From Kocuria massiliensis (lineage in GTDB: Bacteria > Actinomycetota > Actinomycetes > Actinomycetales > Micrococcaceae), in contig NZ_LT835161.1 of the NCBI RefSeq assembly GCF_900169715.1, positions 558,001 through 622,000 of the forward strand: a DNA stretch of 64,000 bases, in the 5' to 3' direction. The notes under the pieces were generated by a model. The model saw nothing but the letters and a program-made list of their open reading frames with translations, searched no databases and had not been told where the DNA came from. A program made the translations under genes and the position numbers. Every line of letters begins with the position of its first letter. Positions within the stretch are counted from its first letter, which is position 1. Positions 29,159-40,674 of this stretch are shown one piece after another.

Positions 29159-29799
29159 CCCGCGACACGACGACGCGTCCCACCAGCATAGGGCGGCCCC
29201 TGGCCGATCACCCGCAGGATCTCACGCCCACCCCTGGGCAAACGATTGGCCCCTTTTTCGGTTATGCCACCGCAGCCGAAGCGGTCGGACTGCCGTACCG
29301 TGGAGGCAACGAGCTCGTGGACCGCTCTCGACCGGGCGCGGTGCGTCTGACCGGGCAGGTCTACGACGGCAATGGTGACGTTGTCCCCGATGCCATGATC
29401 GAGATCTGGCAGGCGGCCGAGGACGGCTCGATCCCCGAGGAGACCGGGTCGCTACATCGCGACGGTTACACCTTCACAGGGTGGGGGAGGGACGCCGTCG
29501 ATCGGCTCGGAACCTATTCCTTTACGACCGTCAATCCCGGTCCCACGGACCGCGGACATGCCCCTTATTTCCTCATGGTCGTATTCGCCAGAGGCCTCCT
29601 CAATCGCTTGTTCACCCGCGTCTACCTGCCGGACGATGCCGAGGCGCTGGATGCGGATCCGCTCTTGGCGTCCTTGCCGGCCGATCGTCGTGCGACGCTT
29701 ATCGCAGATCGCGAGCCGGACGGCACCTTGCGGCATGACATTCGCCTTCAGGGAGAGGGAGAGACCGTGTTCCTTTCGTACCCCGGAATCGACGGCTGA
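29155..29799 (+). CDS. pcaG: Protocatechuate 3,4-dioxygenase alpha subunit
   Basis: Structural partner of PcaH; pairs with it to build the active site but binds no iron. 214 aa. Seen: TPGQTIGPFFGYA near the N-terminus, IEIWQAAEDG and YSFTTVNPGP, parallel to PcaH but without the iron tyrosine and histidines. ATG 29155 overlaps the pcaH stop (ATGA), overriding the longer open frame from 29077. Confidence 0.97.
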   Translation: MTRDTTTRPTSIGRPLADHPQDLTPTPGQTIGPFFGYATAAEAVGLPYRGGNELVDRSRPGAVRLTGQVYDGNGDVVPDAMIEIWQAAEDGSIPEETGSLHRDGYTFTGWGRDAVDRLGTYSFTTVNPGPTDRGHAPYFLMVVFARGLLNRLFTRVYLPDDAEALDADPLLASLPADRRATLIADREPDGTLRHDIRLQGEGETVFLSYPGIDG

Positions 29800-29800
29800 C

Positions 29801-31024
29801 ATGACCTTCAGTGATCTCCTCATCCCCGGCGGGCAACGCGCCGACTCCGTGGTCGGGGACGATGCGGTGCTTCGAGCGCTGGTGTCCGCGGAAGCCGAGT
29901 GGGTCCGGGCGCAGGCCGACGCCGGTGTGCTGGATCCGCCTTTGGCCGCTCGCATCGCCTCCGCGATCGAGCAGGCCGAGATAGATCCTGAGGCCCTCGC
30001 GAGCGGGGCCGAAGGTGGGGGCAACCCCGTGATTGGTCTGGTCGCGATATTGCGTCGGTCAGTCGCGCAGCGGGTTTCGGAAGAGGCCTCCATGGCCGTC
30101 CACCGGGCGTTGACCAGCCAAGACGTGATGGACACGGCCCTCATGAGTGTTGTCTCCTCGGCGTTGGCGGGATGCCACGAAGCCTTGGGCCGCACCGGTG
30201 ACTCCTTGGCTCGCCTGAGTGCCGAACACGCCGACACGGTGATGGTGGCCCGGACGCTGGGCCAGCATGCGTTGCCGACGACCTTTGGTGCCCGGGCCGG
30301 TCGGTGGCTCGACGGCGTCGCGGCCGCATACCGGGAGACGGACCCCGACCACACGTGGTTGCCCGTATCCGGGGGAGGCGCCGCAGGAACCCACCGCGCG
30401 GCGTTGGCGCTCGAATCCATGGCCGAAGACTCGGCCCTGGACATGTCGTTGGGGGATCGGCTCGGGCTCTTCTGGGCGCGGCGATTGGGCCTCAATGGGC
30501 CAGTCGCCGATCAGGTCTGGCACACGCGGCGTCGCCCCATGATCGACGCGGTCGAGCCCCTGGCCCGAGCCGCCGTCGCGTGCGCCAAGATGGCCGGCGA
30601 CGTCGTGATCTCCTCGCGCAATGAAATTTCGGAGCTTGCAGAGCCGGCCGCCGAAGGCCGGGGCGGATCCTCTGCGATGGCGCATAAGAAAAATCCGACC
30701 CTGTCGATTCTGATCCGCCGGTCCGGGGTCACGGCCTCGCGTGCGGTCGGTGCTCTGATGGAGTCAGAGGCCCTCGCGGTCGAGGAACGGTCGGAGCTCG
30801 CCTGGCACCTGGAATGGGAGCCGATTCGAACAGTTGCTCGTCACGGGCTGATCGCGACGTCCCTTGCGGCGGAACTAGCGGAAGGGCTGATCGTCGATCC
30901 CGAGGCGATGACCCGAAATCTCAATCTCGACGGGAATTCGTCCGCGAGCCGGGACACAGGAAATAGCGCGGACCAGGCCCGTGCGGCCGCCCGTCGATGG
31001 GACACAGCAAAGGAGCAATCATGA
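29801..31024 (+). CDS. pcaB: 3-carboxy-cis,cis-muconate cycloisomerase
   Basis: Fumarase/aspartase superfamily enzyme that lactonises carboxymuconate to gamma-carboxymuconolactone. 407 aa, somewhat shorter than the 450 of Pseudomonas. Seen: TSQDVMDTAL (active-site His replaced region), GARAGRWLDGV, and the superfamily signature GGSSAMAHKKNP. ATG 29801 comes one base after the pcaG stop, and its end overlaps the next gene by ATGA. Confidence 0.95.
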   Translation: MTFSDLLIPGGQRADSVVGDDAVLRALVSAEAEWVRAQADAGVLDPPLAARIASAIEQAEIDPEALASGAEGGGNPVIGLVAILRRSVAQRVSEEASMAVHRALTSQDVMDTALMSVVSSALAGCHEALGRTGDSLARLSAEHADTVMVARTLGQHALPTTFGARAGRWLDGVAAAYRETDPDHTWLPVSGGGAAGTHRAALALESMAEDSALDMSLGDRLGLFWARRLGLNGPVADQVWHTRRRPMIDAVEPLARAAVACAKMAGDVVISSRNEISELAEPAAEGRGGSSAMAHKKNPTLSILIRRSGVTASRAVGALMESEALAVEERSELAWHLEWEPIRTVARHGLIATSLAAELAEGLIVDPEAMTRNLNLDGNSSASRDTGNSADQARAAARRWDTAKEQS

Positions 31025-32280
31025 CGGTGCCGGACCTGATGTCGGTGGCCCTCGGAAGCAATCTGGACGGCGGCGAACCATCCTCGCGGCATGCGAAACC
31101 TCTGTTGGTCGTCGGTCCCTCCCTTGGGACGTCCGTGACGCCGCTGTGGGCTCCGGCCGCGGAACACCTGCGAGAAGAATACGACGTCGTCGGGTGGGAA
31201 CTGCCCGGGCACGGACGGGGCACGCCCGTGAGCGAGCCGTTCACGGTCGAGGAGCTTGCCGAAGGCGTCCACCGATTGGCCGACCGGATCCGTGCCGAAC
31301 GAGGTCGCCCCGAGGAGAGCTACCTCTATGCGGGGGTCTCGGTCGGCGGAGCAGTCGGTCTCGCTCTGGCACTGGCACACGGGGATGAGCTCAGGGGACT
31401 GGCGGTGATCTGCACGGGCGCGAAAATCGGCACGGCGGAGAGCTGGATCGGCCGCGCGGAACTGGTGGAGGGTTCAGGCACTCCCACACAGATCATCCAT
31501 TCCGCGAAGACCTGGTTTGCCCCCGGGTTCCTCGACCAACAGCCCGTGGTAGGCACCGAACTTCTGCACAGCCTGCAGGAGGCCGACCGAGCCAATTACG
31601 GCCTGGTGTGTCGAGCCTTGGCGGTCTTCGACGTCCGCGAGAGGCTGTCCGAGATCGACGTCCCGGTGCTGACCATCGCGGGCGGACACGATCCCGCAAC
31701 CCCGCCCGAATCCCTTCAGGAAATCGCCGAAGGGGTCCAGTCCGGACGCTCCACGGTCTACCTCGACGCCTCGCACCTCGCGGTCGCCGAGGTCCCGGAC
31801 CAGGCGGCGGCGGACCTGACAGAGTTCTTCGGCGACCTGCCTAAAAACGCCGCAAGTGGGACCGCGGCGGTATCCGATTTGCCGGATCCTTCGAAAACCC
31901 GCGACGAGGTCAAGGCGGACGGTATGGCGGTTCGCCGCCAGGTCCTTTCCGATGAGCACGTGGACCGAGCGGTATCCGCGACCACGTCCTTTACCGAGCC
32001 CTTCCAAGACCTCATCTCCCGGTACGCCTGGGGAGAGATCTGGACCCGTCCAGGATTGGATCGTAAGACGCGCAGCGCCATCACGCTGACCGCGATGATC
32101 GCCTTGGGCCACTGGTCCGAATTCGAGATGCACGTCAAGGCGGCTCGCCGCAACGACGTCAGCGTCGCGCAGATACAGGAGATCATCTTGCAATCGGCGA
32201 TCTACTGCGGCGTTCCTGCCGCCAATACCGCATTCGCCCACGCACAGACCGTCCTTCGTGATCTCGGCGAGATCAGCTAA
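31021..32280 (+). CDS. pcaL: Fused beta-ketoadipate enol-lactone hydrolase / 4-carboxymuconolactone decarboxylase
   Basis: Two consecutive pathway steps in one 419-aa chain (PcaD then PcaC, often named PcaL or PcaDC). Residues 1-270 are an alpha/beta hydrolase: GVSVGG with nucleophile Ser107, an acid in GGHDPATPPES and a His in DASHLAVAEVP. Residues about 295-419 are the carboxymuconolactone decarboxylase: YAWGEIWTRPGLDRKTRS, LGHWSEFEMHVKAARRN and IYCGVPAANTAF. The fusion is common in actinobacteria. Starts inside the pcaB stop. Confidence 0.97.
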   Translation: MTVPDLMSVALGSNLDGGEPSSRHAKPLLVVGPSLGTSVTPLWAPAAEHLREEYDVVGWELPGHGRGTPVSEPFTVEELAEGVHRLADRIRAERGRPEESYLYAGVSVGGAVGLALALAHGDELRGLAVICTGAKIGTAESWIGRAELVEGSGTPTQIIHSAKTWFAPGFLDQQPVVGTELLHSLQEADRANYGLVCRALAVFDVRERLSEIDVPVLTIAGGHDPATPPESLQEIAEGVQSGRSTVYLDASHLAVAEVPDQAAADLTEFFGDLPKNAASGTAAVSDLPDPSKTRDEVKADGMAVRRQVLSDEHVDRAVSATTSFTEPFQDLISRYAWGEIWTRPGLDRKTRSAITLTAMIALGHWSEFEMHVKAARRNDVSVAQIQEIILQSAIYCGVPAANTAFAHAQTVLRDLGEIS

Positions 32281-32305
32281 ACCTGCGCTTACCAGGAGGA
32301 ACCTC

Positions 32306-33508
32306 ATGACCGACCCCACCGCAACATTCATCTACGACGCGGTCCGGACGCCCTTTGGGAAATATGGAGGCGCCCTGTCCGGGACTCGCCCCGATGACTT
32401 GGCGGCCTTTGTGGTGCGCCGGGTCGTCGAGCGCTCCGAGGCCCTCGACGCCGCGGAGGTTTCCGAGGTCATGCTCGGCAACGCCAACGGGGCGGGGGAG
32501 GAGAACCGCAATGTGGCCCGAATGGCGGCGCTCCTGGCCGGAATGCCGGTATCGACGCCGGGAACCACGATCAACCGTCTCTGCGGCTCCTCATTGGACG
32601 CCGCAATGCAGGCGAGCCGATCCATTGCGGTCGGTGACGCCGAGATCGTCGTCGCCGGCGGCGTCGAATCAATGTCTCGAGCGCCCTGGGTCCTGCCCAA
32701 AACCAGCAAGCCATTCCCGGCGGGGGACCTCAACCTGGCCTCGACCACGCTGGGGTGGCGGCTCGTGAACCCCAAGATGGAAGAGGACTGGACCGTGTCC
32801 TTGGGAGAGGCCACGGAACGCCTGGCGGAACGGTACGGCGTCGAGCGCGAGGACATGGACGAGTTCGCCGCGACCTCGCATCAGCGCACGGCCTCGGCCT
32901 GGGACGAGGGCTTCTACAACAACCTGGTCGAGCAGATGCCAGGGACCGACCTCGAACGTGATGAGTCGTTGCGACCGGGGAGCACCCCAGAGACTCTGGC
33001 CGGCCTTAAGACGGTCTTCCGCCGGGATGGCGGACGGGTCACCGCGGGAAACGCCTCGCCTCTCAACGACGGCGCGTCGGCCGTTCTGCTTGGCAACGAG
33101 AGGGCAGCCGATCGCATCGGGCGTGCGCCTATCGCCCGTTTGGCGGGGCGCGGGACCGCGGCCAACGAACCGCAATTTTTCGGATACGCGCCGGTCGAGG
33201 CGGCTGACCGCGCGCTCGAACAGGCGGGGATTGATTGGGGGCAGGTCGGGGCCGTCGAACTCAACGAGGCCTTCGCCGCACAATCCCTCGCGTGCATTCG
33301 TGCCTGGGACATCGATCCGGCGATCGTGAACCGCCACGGCGGGGCCATTGCGATCGGGCATCCCCTGGGTGCTTCCGGTACCCGCATTCTGGGCACGCTC
33401 GCGCGTTCGCTCCAGGCATCGGGACGGCGATGGGGCGTCGCGGCGATCTGCATCGGCGTCGGCCAGGGATTGGCCGTCGTCCTCGAAAACGTTGAAGGGA
33501 AGAACTGA
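32306..33508 (+). CDS. pcaF: Beta-ketoadipyl-CoA thiolase
   Basis: Last pathway step: splits beta-ketoadipyl-CoA to succinyl-CoA and acetyl-CoA. 400 aa thiolase. Catalytic Cys93 in NRLCGSSLDA, His in NRHGGAIAIGHPLGASG, and the second Cys in AICIGVGQG. GGAGGAACCTC precedes ATG 32306. Sequence alone does not separate it from other acetyl-CoA acyltransferases; the operon does. Confidence 0.95.
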   Translation: MTDPTATFIYDAVRTPFGKYGGALSGTRPDDLAAFVVRRVVERSEALDAAEVSEVMLGNANGAGEENRNVARMAALLAGMPVSTPGTTINRLCGSSLDAAMQASRSIAVGDAEIVVAGGVESMSRAPWVLPKTSKPFPAGDLNLASTTLGWRLVNPKMEEDWTVSLGEATERLAERYGVEREDMDEFAATSHQRTASAWDEGFYNNLVEQMPGTDLERDESLRPGSTPETLAGLKTVFRRDGGRVTAGNASPLNDGASAVLLGNERAADRIGRAPIARLAGRGTAANEPQFFGYAPVEAADRALEQAGIDWGQVGAVELNEAFAAQSLACIRAWDIDPAIVNRHGGAIAIGHPLGASGTRILGTLARSLQASGRRWGVAAICIGVGQGLAVVLENVEGKN

Positions 33509-33511
33509 ACC

Positions 33512-34198
33512 ATGACAGAGTTCGCGCAGACCGCGACCGAGGCCGTCCGACATATCGCCGATGGATCGACCGTGATGATCGGCGGATTTGGGGTGGCCGG
33601 GCAACCCGTGGAACTGATCGATGCGTTGATCGACCAGGGTGCACAGAACCTGACCGTGGTCAACAATAACGCCGGCAATGGGGACGTGGGCTTGGCCCGT
33701 TTAATTCAGCTCGGTCGCGTCAGCAAGGTCATTTGTTCCTTCCCCCGACAAAAAGACTCTTGGCACTTTGACGAAAAATACCGGGCCGGGGAGATCGAAC
33801 TCGAGCTGGTGCCACAAGGCAACCTTGCCGAGAGAATTCGCGCGGCTGGGGCGGGAATCGGTGGTTTCTTCACGCCGACCGGCTACGGCACCCAACTCGC
33901 GGAAGGAAAAGAGACCCGAGAGATCGACGGCGTCCACTACGTCCTGGAGCAGCCTTTGCGGGCCGATTTCTCCCTGACCAAGGCGCAGACGAGCGACGGC
34001 GTCGGCAACCTGACCTATCGCAAGACCGCCCGGAACTTCGGGCCGATCATGGCCGCCGCCGCGCAGCATTCCATCGTTCAGGTGGCAGAGAGGGTCGAGA
34101 CCGGCCAAATGGATCCGGAAGCGGTCGTGACCCCGGGAATCTACGTGGATACCGTCGTCGCGATCGACTCCCAGACGCAGAAAGGTGACCAGGCATGA
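33512..34198 (+). CDS. pcaI: 3-oxoadipate CoA-transferase subunit A
   Basis: Activates beta-ketoadipate with CoA from succinyl-CoA, together with PcaJ. 228 aa. Seen: the glycine-rich CoA site GSTVMIGGFGVAGQP, LTVVNNNAGNGDVGL and the substrate region GIGGFFTPTGYGT. ATG 33512 is three bases after the pcaF stop, with GAAGGGAAG upstream, and the gene overlaps pcaJ by four bases. Confidence 0.96.
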   Translation: MTEFAQTATEAVRHIADGSTVMIGGFGVAGQPVELIDALIDQGAQNLTVVNNNAGNGDVGLARLIQLGRVSKVICSFPRQKDSWHFDEKYRAGEIELELVPQGNLAERIRAAGAGIGGFFTPTGYGTQLAEGKETREIDGVHYVLEQPLRADFSLTKAQTSDGVGNLTYRKTARNFGPIMAAAAQHSIVQVAERVETGQMDPEAVVTPGIYVDTVVAIDSQTQKGDQA

Positions 34199-34896
34199 GC
34201 ACGGTGACAGAGACTCCTCAGACGCGCGAGTCGGCCCTGACCCGCGATGACATGGCACGGATGGTGGCTCGCGACATCCCGACGGGGGCCTTCGTGAACC
34301 TCGGGATCGGCCAGCCGACCAAGGTCTCCGATTACCTCGACGTCGACCAGGGAGTGACCCTCCACACTGAGAACGGCATGTTGGGCATGGGGCCGGAGGC
34401 TCATGGTGACGATATTGACCCTGACCTGATCAACGCGGGCAAAATTCCGGTTCTGGAGACCCCGGGGACCTCGTATTTCCATCACGCGGATTCGTTTGCC
34501 ATGATGCGCGGAGGCCACTTGGATATCTGCGTTCTGGGAGCCTTCCAGGTCGCGGCCAACGGCGACCTTGCCAACTGGTCCACCGGGGAGCCCAGCGCAA
34601 TTCCCGCAGTCGGAGGGGCCATGGATCTGGCGATCGGCGCCAAACAGACGTTCGTCATGATGAACCTTCGATCCAAAGATGGTTCGGCCAAGTTCGTCCC
34701 GGAGTGCACCTTTCCGCGGACCGGGGTGGGGTGCGTGTCACGGGTCTACACGGAAGCGGCCGTCTTCGACATCGCCGCCGACGGCGTGCACGTGCGCGAG
34801 ACCTTCGGTGTGAGTGTGGCGGAACTCGCCGAAGAGCTGGACGTCGAACTCCTGGGCCCCCTCGAAGGCGCCTCGGAAGAAGCTTCGGTTCGATGA
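34195..34896 (+). CDS. pcaJ: 3-oxoadipate CoA-transferase subunit B
   Basis: Partner of PcaI; holds the catalytic glutamate in the motif HTENGMLGMGP (about residue 61). 233 aa. Also seen: NLGIGQPTKVSDYL near the N-terminus and GGHLDICVLGAFQV. Both ends overlap neighbours by ATGA, so PcaI, PcaJ and PcaR are translationally coupled. Confidence 0.96.
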   Translation: MSTVTETPQTRESALTRDDMARMVARDIPTGAFVNLGIGQPTKVSDYLDVDQGVTLHTENGMLGMGPEAHGDDIDPDLINAGKIPVLETPGTSYFHHADSFAMMRGGHLDICVLGAFQVAANGDLANWSTGEPSAIPAVGGAMDLAIGAKQTFVMMNLRSKDGSAKFVPECTFPRTGVGCVSRVYTEAAVFDIAADGVHVRETFGVSVAELAEELDVELLGPLEGASEEASVR

Positions 34897-35678
34897 GCGA
34901 CGCCTTTGTGCAGTCGCTGGCCCGCGGGATCTCGGTTCTACGGGCCTTCGACGCCGAGCACGCCAGCATGTCGCTGTCTGAGGTGGCCCAGCGGACGAAC
35001 CTTACACGGGCGACGGCCCGGAGGTTTCTGCACACCCTGGTCGACCTCGGCTACGTTCACCAGATCGACAAGGAATTCCGGCTGAGTCCTACTGTATTGA
35101 GCATCGGCTATTCCTACCTGTCGAGCCTCTCCCTGCCCGACCTGGCATACCCGCATCTCCGGGAACTCTCGGGCCGGATCGGCGAGTCGACGTCGATGTC
35201 GGTCTTGGAGGGCGACGACATCATCTACGTCGCCCGGGTCCACGCGCGCCGCATCATGCACGTGGCGATCAGCGTCGGGACGAGCTTTCCGGCCCACGCG
35301 ACCTCTATGGGCCGCGTTCTTCTGAGCGGACTCTCCGAGGACCGCCTCGAGGAATACTTGGCCCGCCAGCGTCCGGAGAGCATTACGGACCGGACCATCA
35401 CCGACGTTCAAGATCTGCGCACCCGCATCCGGCGTGCGCGGGAGCGGGGCTGGGAAATGGTCGATCAGGAGCTCGAGATGGGGCTTCGGTCCGTCGCCGC
35501 GCCGGTTAAGGACGCTAGAGGTGCGCACATTGCGGCCATCAACGTGTCCATGCGTGTTGGCACGGAGAATGCTCGCGCGGACACGATGGTCGAGCGCATC
35601 GTTCCACGCTTGGAAGAAACCGCCCGACGGATCGGGCATGCGTACCGATCAGGCGTTGGTCTCAGCGTCCATTCCTGA
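34893..35678 (+). CDS. pcaR: IclR-family regulator PcaR
   Basis: Likely activator/repressor of this operon responding to a pathway intermediate. 261 aa: winged helix-turn-helix at about 8-65 (SLARGISVLRAFD, SLSEVAQRTNLTRATARRFL), then the IclR effector domain from about 85 (PHLRELSGRIGESTSMSVL, FPAHATSMGRVLLSGL). The start overlaps the pcaJ stop, over a longer frame from 34704. Being the last gene of the operon it regulates, it is autoregulated; a candidate operator is at 28222. Confidence 0.93.
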   Translation: MSDAFVQSLARGISVLRAFDAEHASMSLSEVAQRTNLTRATARRFLHTLVDLGYVHQIDKEFRLSPTVLSIGYSYLSSLSLPDLAYPHLRELSGRIGESTSMSVLEGDDIIYVARVHARRIMHVAISVGTSFPAHATSMGRVLLSGLSEDRLEEYLARQRPESITDRTITDVQDLRTRIRRARERGWEMVDQELEMGLRSVAAPVKDARGAHIAAINVSMRVGTENARADTMVERIVPRLEETARRIGHAYRSGVGLSVHS

Positions 35679-36018
35679 ATAGTGGGCGTTGTGTGTGCCA
35701 CATGCGTTCGCCAAGTCGCGGGATCTGGGGTATCGTTGCACGTGAAGTACTCAGTCTCAGTGCGAGTGTGCTGTGCGACGTGGCTCCAACCAGGATGTTG
35801 ACGGTTTCTCTCCGTGCAATGTGGTTGGCGGAAACATCGCGGTACGCGTTCGGGACGGGCTTCAGAATCAATGGCAGGTATGGATACGGTCCTCTGACGC
35901 ACATTTTTTATTTTTTGCGTCAAAATGCCATCAATTAACTGTGCCCATTTCCCAATACCGCTAGACCGGACATCAGTGCTCTCAGCGCGGCTCACACCGC
36001 ACGAGGCATACATTTCAA
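35679..36018. other. Gap between pcaR and the str operon
   Basis: No supported gene. It holds GACGCA-(T-rich loop)-TGCGTC at 35896-35921, a six-bp stem around a T-rich 14-base loop that may end the pca transcript. The best promoter guess for rpsL is TTTTTG, 17 bases, TTAACT (35912-35940), which is weak. Confidence 0.4.
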
Positions 36019-36038
36019 GGTGACCCGCGAGGGTCGCC
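36019..36038 (+). promoter_or_regulatory. Leader hairpin before rpsL
   Basis: GGTGACCC-GCGA-GGGTCGCC: eight pairs (one G-U) capped by a GNRA tetraloop, 23 bases before the rpsL start. S7 represses the str operon in E. coli through a different site; a local control role here is inferred. Confidence 0.45.
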
Positions 36039-36061
36039 AAGATCAAACGGAGAACTCGAAA

Positions 36062-36436
36062 TTGCCTACAATTCAGCAGCTGGTCCGCAAGGGTCGGACT
36101 CCCAAGGTCATTAAGACCAAGGCGCCCGCTCTTAAGGGCAACCCTATGAAGCGCGGCGTCTGCACCCGCGTGTACACCACCACCCCCAAGAAGCCGAACT
36201 CCGCTCTGCGTAAGGTCGCCCGCGTCAAGCTCAACGGCGGCGTCGAGGTTACGGCATACATTCCGGGTGAGGGCCACAACCTCCAGGAGCACTCCATCGT
36301 GCTCGTTCGCGGTGGTCGTGTGAAGGACCTCCCCGGTGTTCGTTACCGCATCGTCCGTGGCGCGCTTGATACCCAGGGTGTCAAGAACCGTGGCCAGGCT
36401 CGTTCGCGCTACGGCGTCAAGAAGGAGAAGAAGTAA
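36062..36436 (+). CDS. rpsL: 30S ribosomal protein S12
   Basis: Decoding-centre protein and streptomycin target. 124 aa, exact family length. The start is TTG 36062 (then [11 protein letters not shown]) with CGGAGAACTCGAAA before it; the open frame from 36020 is not real. Lys43 (TTPKKPNS) and Lys88 (GRVKDLPG) are wild type, so streptomycin sensitivity would be expected from this gene. Its stop overlaps the rpsG start by one base (TAATG). Confidence 0.98.
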   Translation: MPTIQQLVRKGRTPKVIKTKAPALKGNPMKRGVCTRVYTTTPKKPNSALRKVARVKLNGGVEVTAYIPGEGHNLQEHSIVLVRGGRVKDLPGVRYRIVRGALDTQGVKNRGQARSRYGVKKEKK

Positions 36437-36906
36437 TGCCTCGTAAGGGTCCCGCTCCCAAGCGTCCTCTCGTCGTCGATCCCGTTTACGGATCGCCGCT
36501 CGTGACGCAGTTGATCAACAAGGTCCTGCAGGACGGCAAGAAGTCCACCGCCGAGCGCATCGTTTACGGTGCCCTCGAGGGTGTCGCCCAGAAGACCGGC
36601 TCCGACGCCGTCACGACCCTCAAGAAGGCTATGGATAACATCAAGCCTTCCCTCGAGGTTCGTTCCCGCCGAGTTGGCGGTGCAACCTACCAGGTGCCGG
36701 TTGAGGTCCGTTCGGGCCGTTCGACCGCCCTGGCCCTGCGCTGGCTCGTGGGCTTCTCCAAGCTTCGCCGAGAGAAGACCATGACCGAGCGTCTGATGAA
36801 CGAGATCATGGATGCGTCCAATGGTCTCGGTGCCGCTGTGAAGCGTCGCGAAGATACCCACAAGATGGCCGAGTCCAACAAGGCCTTCGCACACTATCGC
36901 TGGTAA
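36436..36906 (+). CDS. rpsG: 30S ribosomal protein S7
   Basis: Primary binder of the 16S 3' domain and usual autoregulator of the str operon. 156 aa, typical. Seen: [20 protein letters not shown], the arm [15 protein letters not shown] and the C-terminal [23 protein letters not shown] shares one base with the rpsL stop, which implies coupled translation. fusA follows after 66 bases. Confidence 0.98.
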   Translation: MPRKGPAPKRPLVVDPVYGSPLVTQLINKVLQDGKKSTAERIVYGALEGVAQKTGSDAVTTLKKAMDNIKPSLEVRSRRVGGATYQVPVEVRSGRSTALALRWLVGFSKLRREKTMTERLMNEIMDASNGLGAAVKRREDTHKMAESNKAFAHYRW

Positions 36907-36972
36907 TTTCATCCTGTTGGCCCGCTCGATCCGGGCGGGCCTTCCGGTTGATCCACCTGAAAGGGACACATC

Positions 36973-39087
<2,115 letters not shown>

Positions 39088-39147
39088 TTCCCCGCATGGC
39101 GGCTCTTCTGGGCCGCTGACCTAATCCATTCAATACAGCCTCGGAAG

Positions 39148-39238
39148 CTTGCGCTGGTTTTCGTACGGGAAGTCTTTTCCGTTATTGTTGACCAGGAATC
39201 CGTCTTCAACCACGGACTGCGCAGAAAGCCAGCGCAAG
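39148..39238 (+). promoter_or_regulatory. Structured leader of tuf with a 10-bp long-range stem
   Basis: CTTGCGCTGG (39148-39157) pairs perfectly with CCAGCGCAAG (39229-39238), enclosing 71 bases that contain a small stem TCCGT-CTTCAACC-ACGGA. The closing arm ends 29 bases before the tuf GTG. A TTGACC at 39188 could be a -35 inside. The element may be a leader RNA or a structure around an internal promoter. Confidence 0.4.
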
Positions 39239-39267
39239 TTTCCATCAAACGTTCTAGGAGGAACATA

Positions 39268-40458
39268 GTGGCTAAGGCAAAGTTCGAGCGCTCCAAGCCG
39301 CACGTCAACATCGGTACCATCGGTCACGTTGACCACGGTAAGACCACGTTGACTGCTGCCATCTCGCAGGTTCTGGCGAACAAATTCCCGGACCTCAACG
39401 AGAAGAAGGACTTCGGTATGATCGACTCCGCTCCTGAGGAGCGGCAGCGCGGTATTACCATCAACATTGCTCACATTGAGTACCAGACCGACAAGCGTCA
39501 CTACGCACACGTTGACGCCCCCGGTCACGCTGACTACGTCAAGAACATGATCACCGGTGCTGCCCAGATGGACGGCGCTATCCTCGTGGTCGCCGCCACC
39601 GACGGCCCCATGGCCCAGACTCGCGAGCACGTCCTGCTCGCCCGCCAGGTTGGCGTTCCCTCCCTCCTCGTCGCGCTGAACAAGTCCGACATGGTTGAGG
39701 ACGAGGAACTGCTCGACTTGGTCGAGATGGAGGTTCGCGAACTGCTGTCCTCGCAGGAGTTCGACGGCGACAACGCCCCCGTCATCCGCGTGTCCGCTCT
39801 CAAGGCCCTCGAGGGCGACGAGAAGTGGGTCAAGTCGGTTGAGGACCTCATGGAGGCCGTGGACGAGTTCATCCCGGATCCGGTTCGCGACAAGGACAAG
39901 CCCTTCCTCATGCCGATCGAGGACGTCTTCACGATTACCGGCCGCGGCACCGTCGTGACCGGCCGTGCAGAGCGCGGTACCCTGAAGCTCAACTCGGATG
40001 TCGAGATCATCGGTATCCGCGACCTTCAGAAGACCACCGTGACCGGTATCGAGATGTTCCACAAGCAGTTGGACGAGGCCTGGGCCGGCGAGAACTGTGG
40101 TCTGCTCCTTCGTGGCCTCAAGCGCGACGACGTCGAGCGTGGCCAGGTTGTTGCAGCCCCCGGCTCGATCACCCCGCACACCAACTTCGAGGCGAACGTT
40201 TACATCCTCTCGAAGGATGAGGGTGGCCGTCACAACCCGTTCTACTCGAACTACCGTCCGCAGTTCTACTTCCGCACCACGGACGTTACCGGCGTTATCA
40301 CTCTGCCCGAGGGCACCGAGATGGTTATGCCCGGCGACAACACCGAGATGAGCGTTGAGCTGATCCAGCCCATCGCTATGGAAGAGGGCCTCGGCTTCGC
40401 TATCCGTGAGGGTGGCCGCACCGTTGGTTCGGGTCGCGTCACCAAGATCACCAAGTAG
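39268..40458 (+). CDS. tuf: Elongation factor Tu
   Basis: Brings aminoacyl-tRNA to the ribosome. 396 aa. G1 [12 protein letters not shown]3 [13 protein letters not shown]4 NKSDMV; domains II and III end [14 protein letters not shown] 39268 has AGGAGGAACATA before it, an ideal ribosome site. Elfamycin and kirromycin contact residues were not checked. The operon ends at the terminator at 40514. Confidence 0.99.
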   Translation: MAKAKFERSKPHVNIGTIGHVDHGKTTLTAAISQVLANKFPDLNEKKDFGMIDSAPEERQRGITINIAHIEYQTDKRHYAHVDAPGHADYVKNMITGAAQMDGAILVVAATDGPMAQTREHVLLARQVGVPSLLVALNKSDMVEDEELLDLVEMEVRELLSSQEFDGDNAPVIRVSALKALEGDEKWVKSVEDLMEAVDEFIPDPVRDKDKPFLMPIEDVFTITGRGTVVTGRAERGTLKLNSDVEIIGIRDLQKTTVTGIEMFHKQLDEAWAGENCGLLLRGLKRDDVERGQVVAAPGSITPHTNFEANVYILSKDEGGRHNPFYSNYRPQFYFRTTDVTGVITLPEGTEMVMPGDNTEMSVELIQPIAMEEGLGFAIREGGRTVGSGRVTKITK

Positions 40459-40513
40459 TCATATCTGGTGATTTCGACGTGGGAATGATCACTCGTTCCT
40501 GACGTCAAACCCT

Positions 40514-40543
40514 AAAGGGCCCCGGCTATGCCGGGGCCCTTTT
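40514..40543 (+). terminator. Terminator after tuf
   Basis: AAAGGGCCCCGGC-TAT-GCCGGGGCCCTTTT: perfect 13-bp stem with a short T run. Ends the str operon. Confidence 0.9.
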
Positions 40544-40674
40544 GCGTACTCAGAGGCGCATTATTGTCGATCTCAAGCGACGTGACATCCCGGTCTGGGG
40601 GACCCGCGGCCGCTTCGTCGCTGGAACCTGAGAGTATTCTTGAATGTGCAAAGTCCAAATTTGAACAAGAACCC

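Noticed and set aside
35896-35921. GACGCA...TGCGTC with T-rich loop as a phage or IS terminus
   Set aside because: Single copy, short, no transposase or direct repeats nearby; better seen as a possible terminator.
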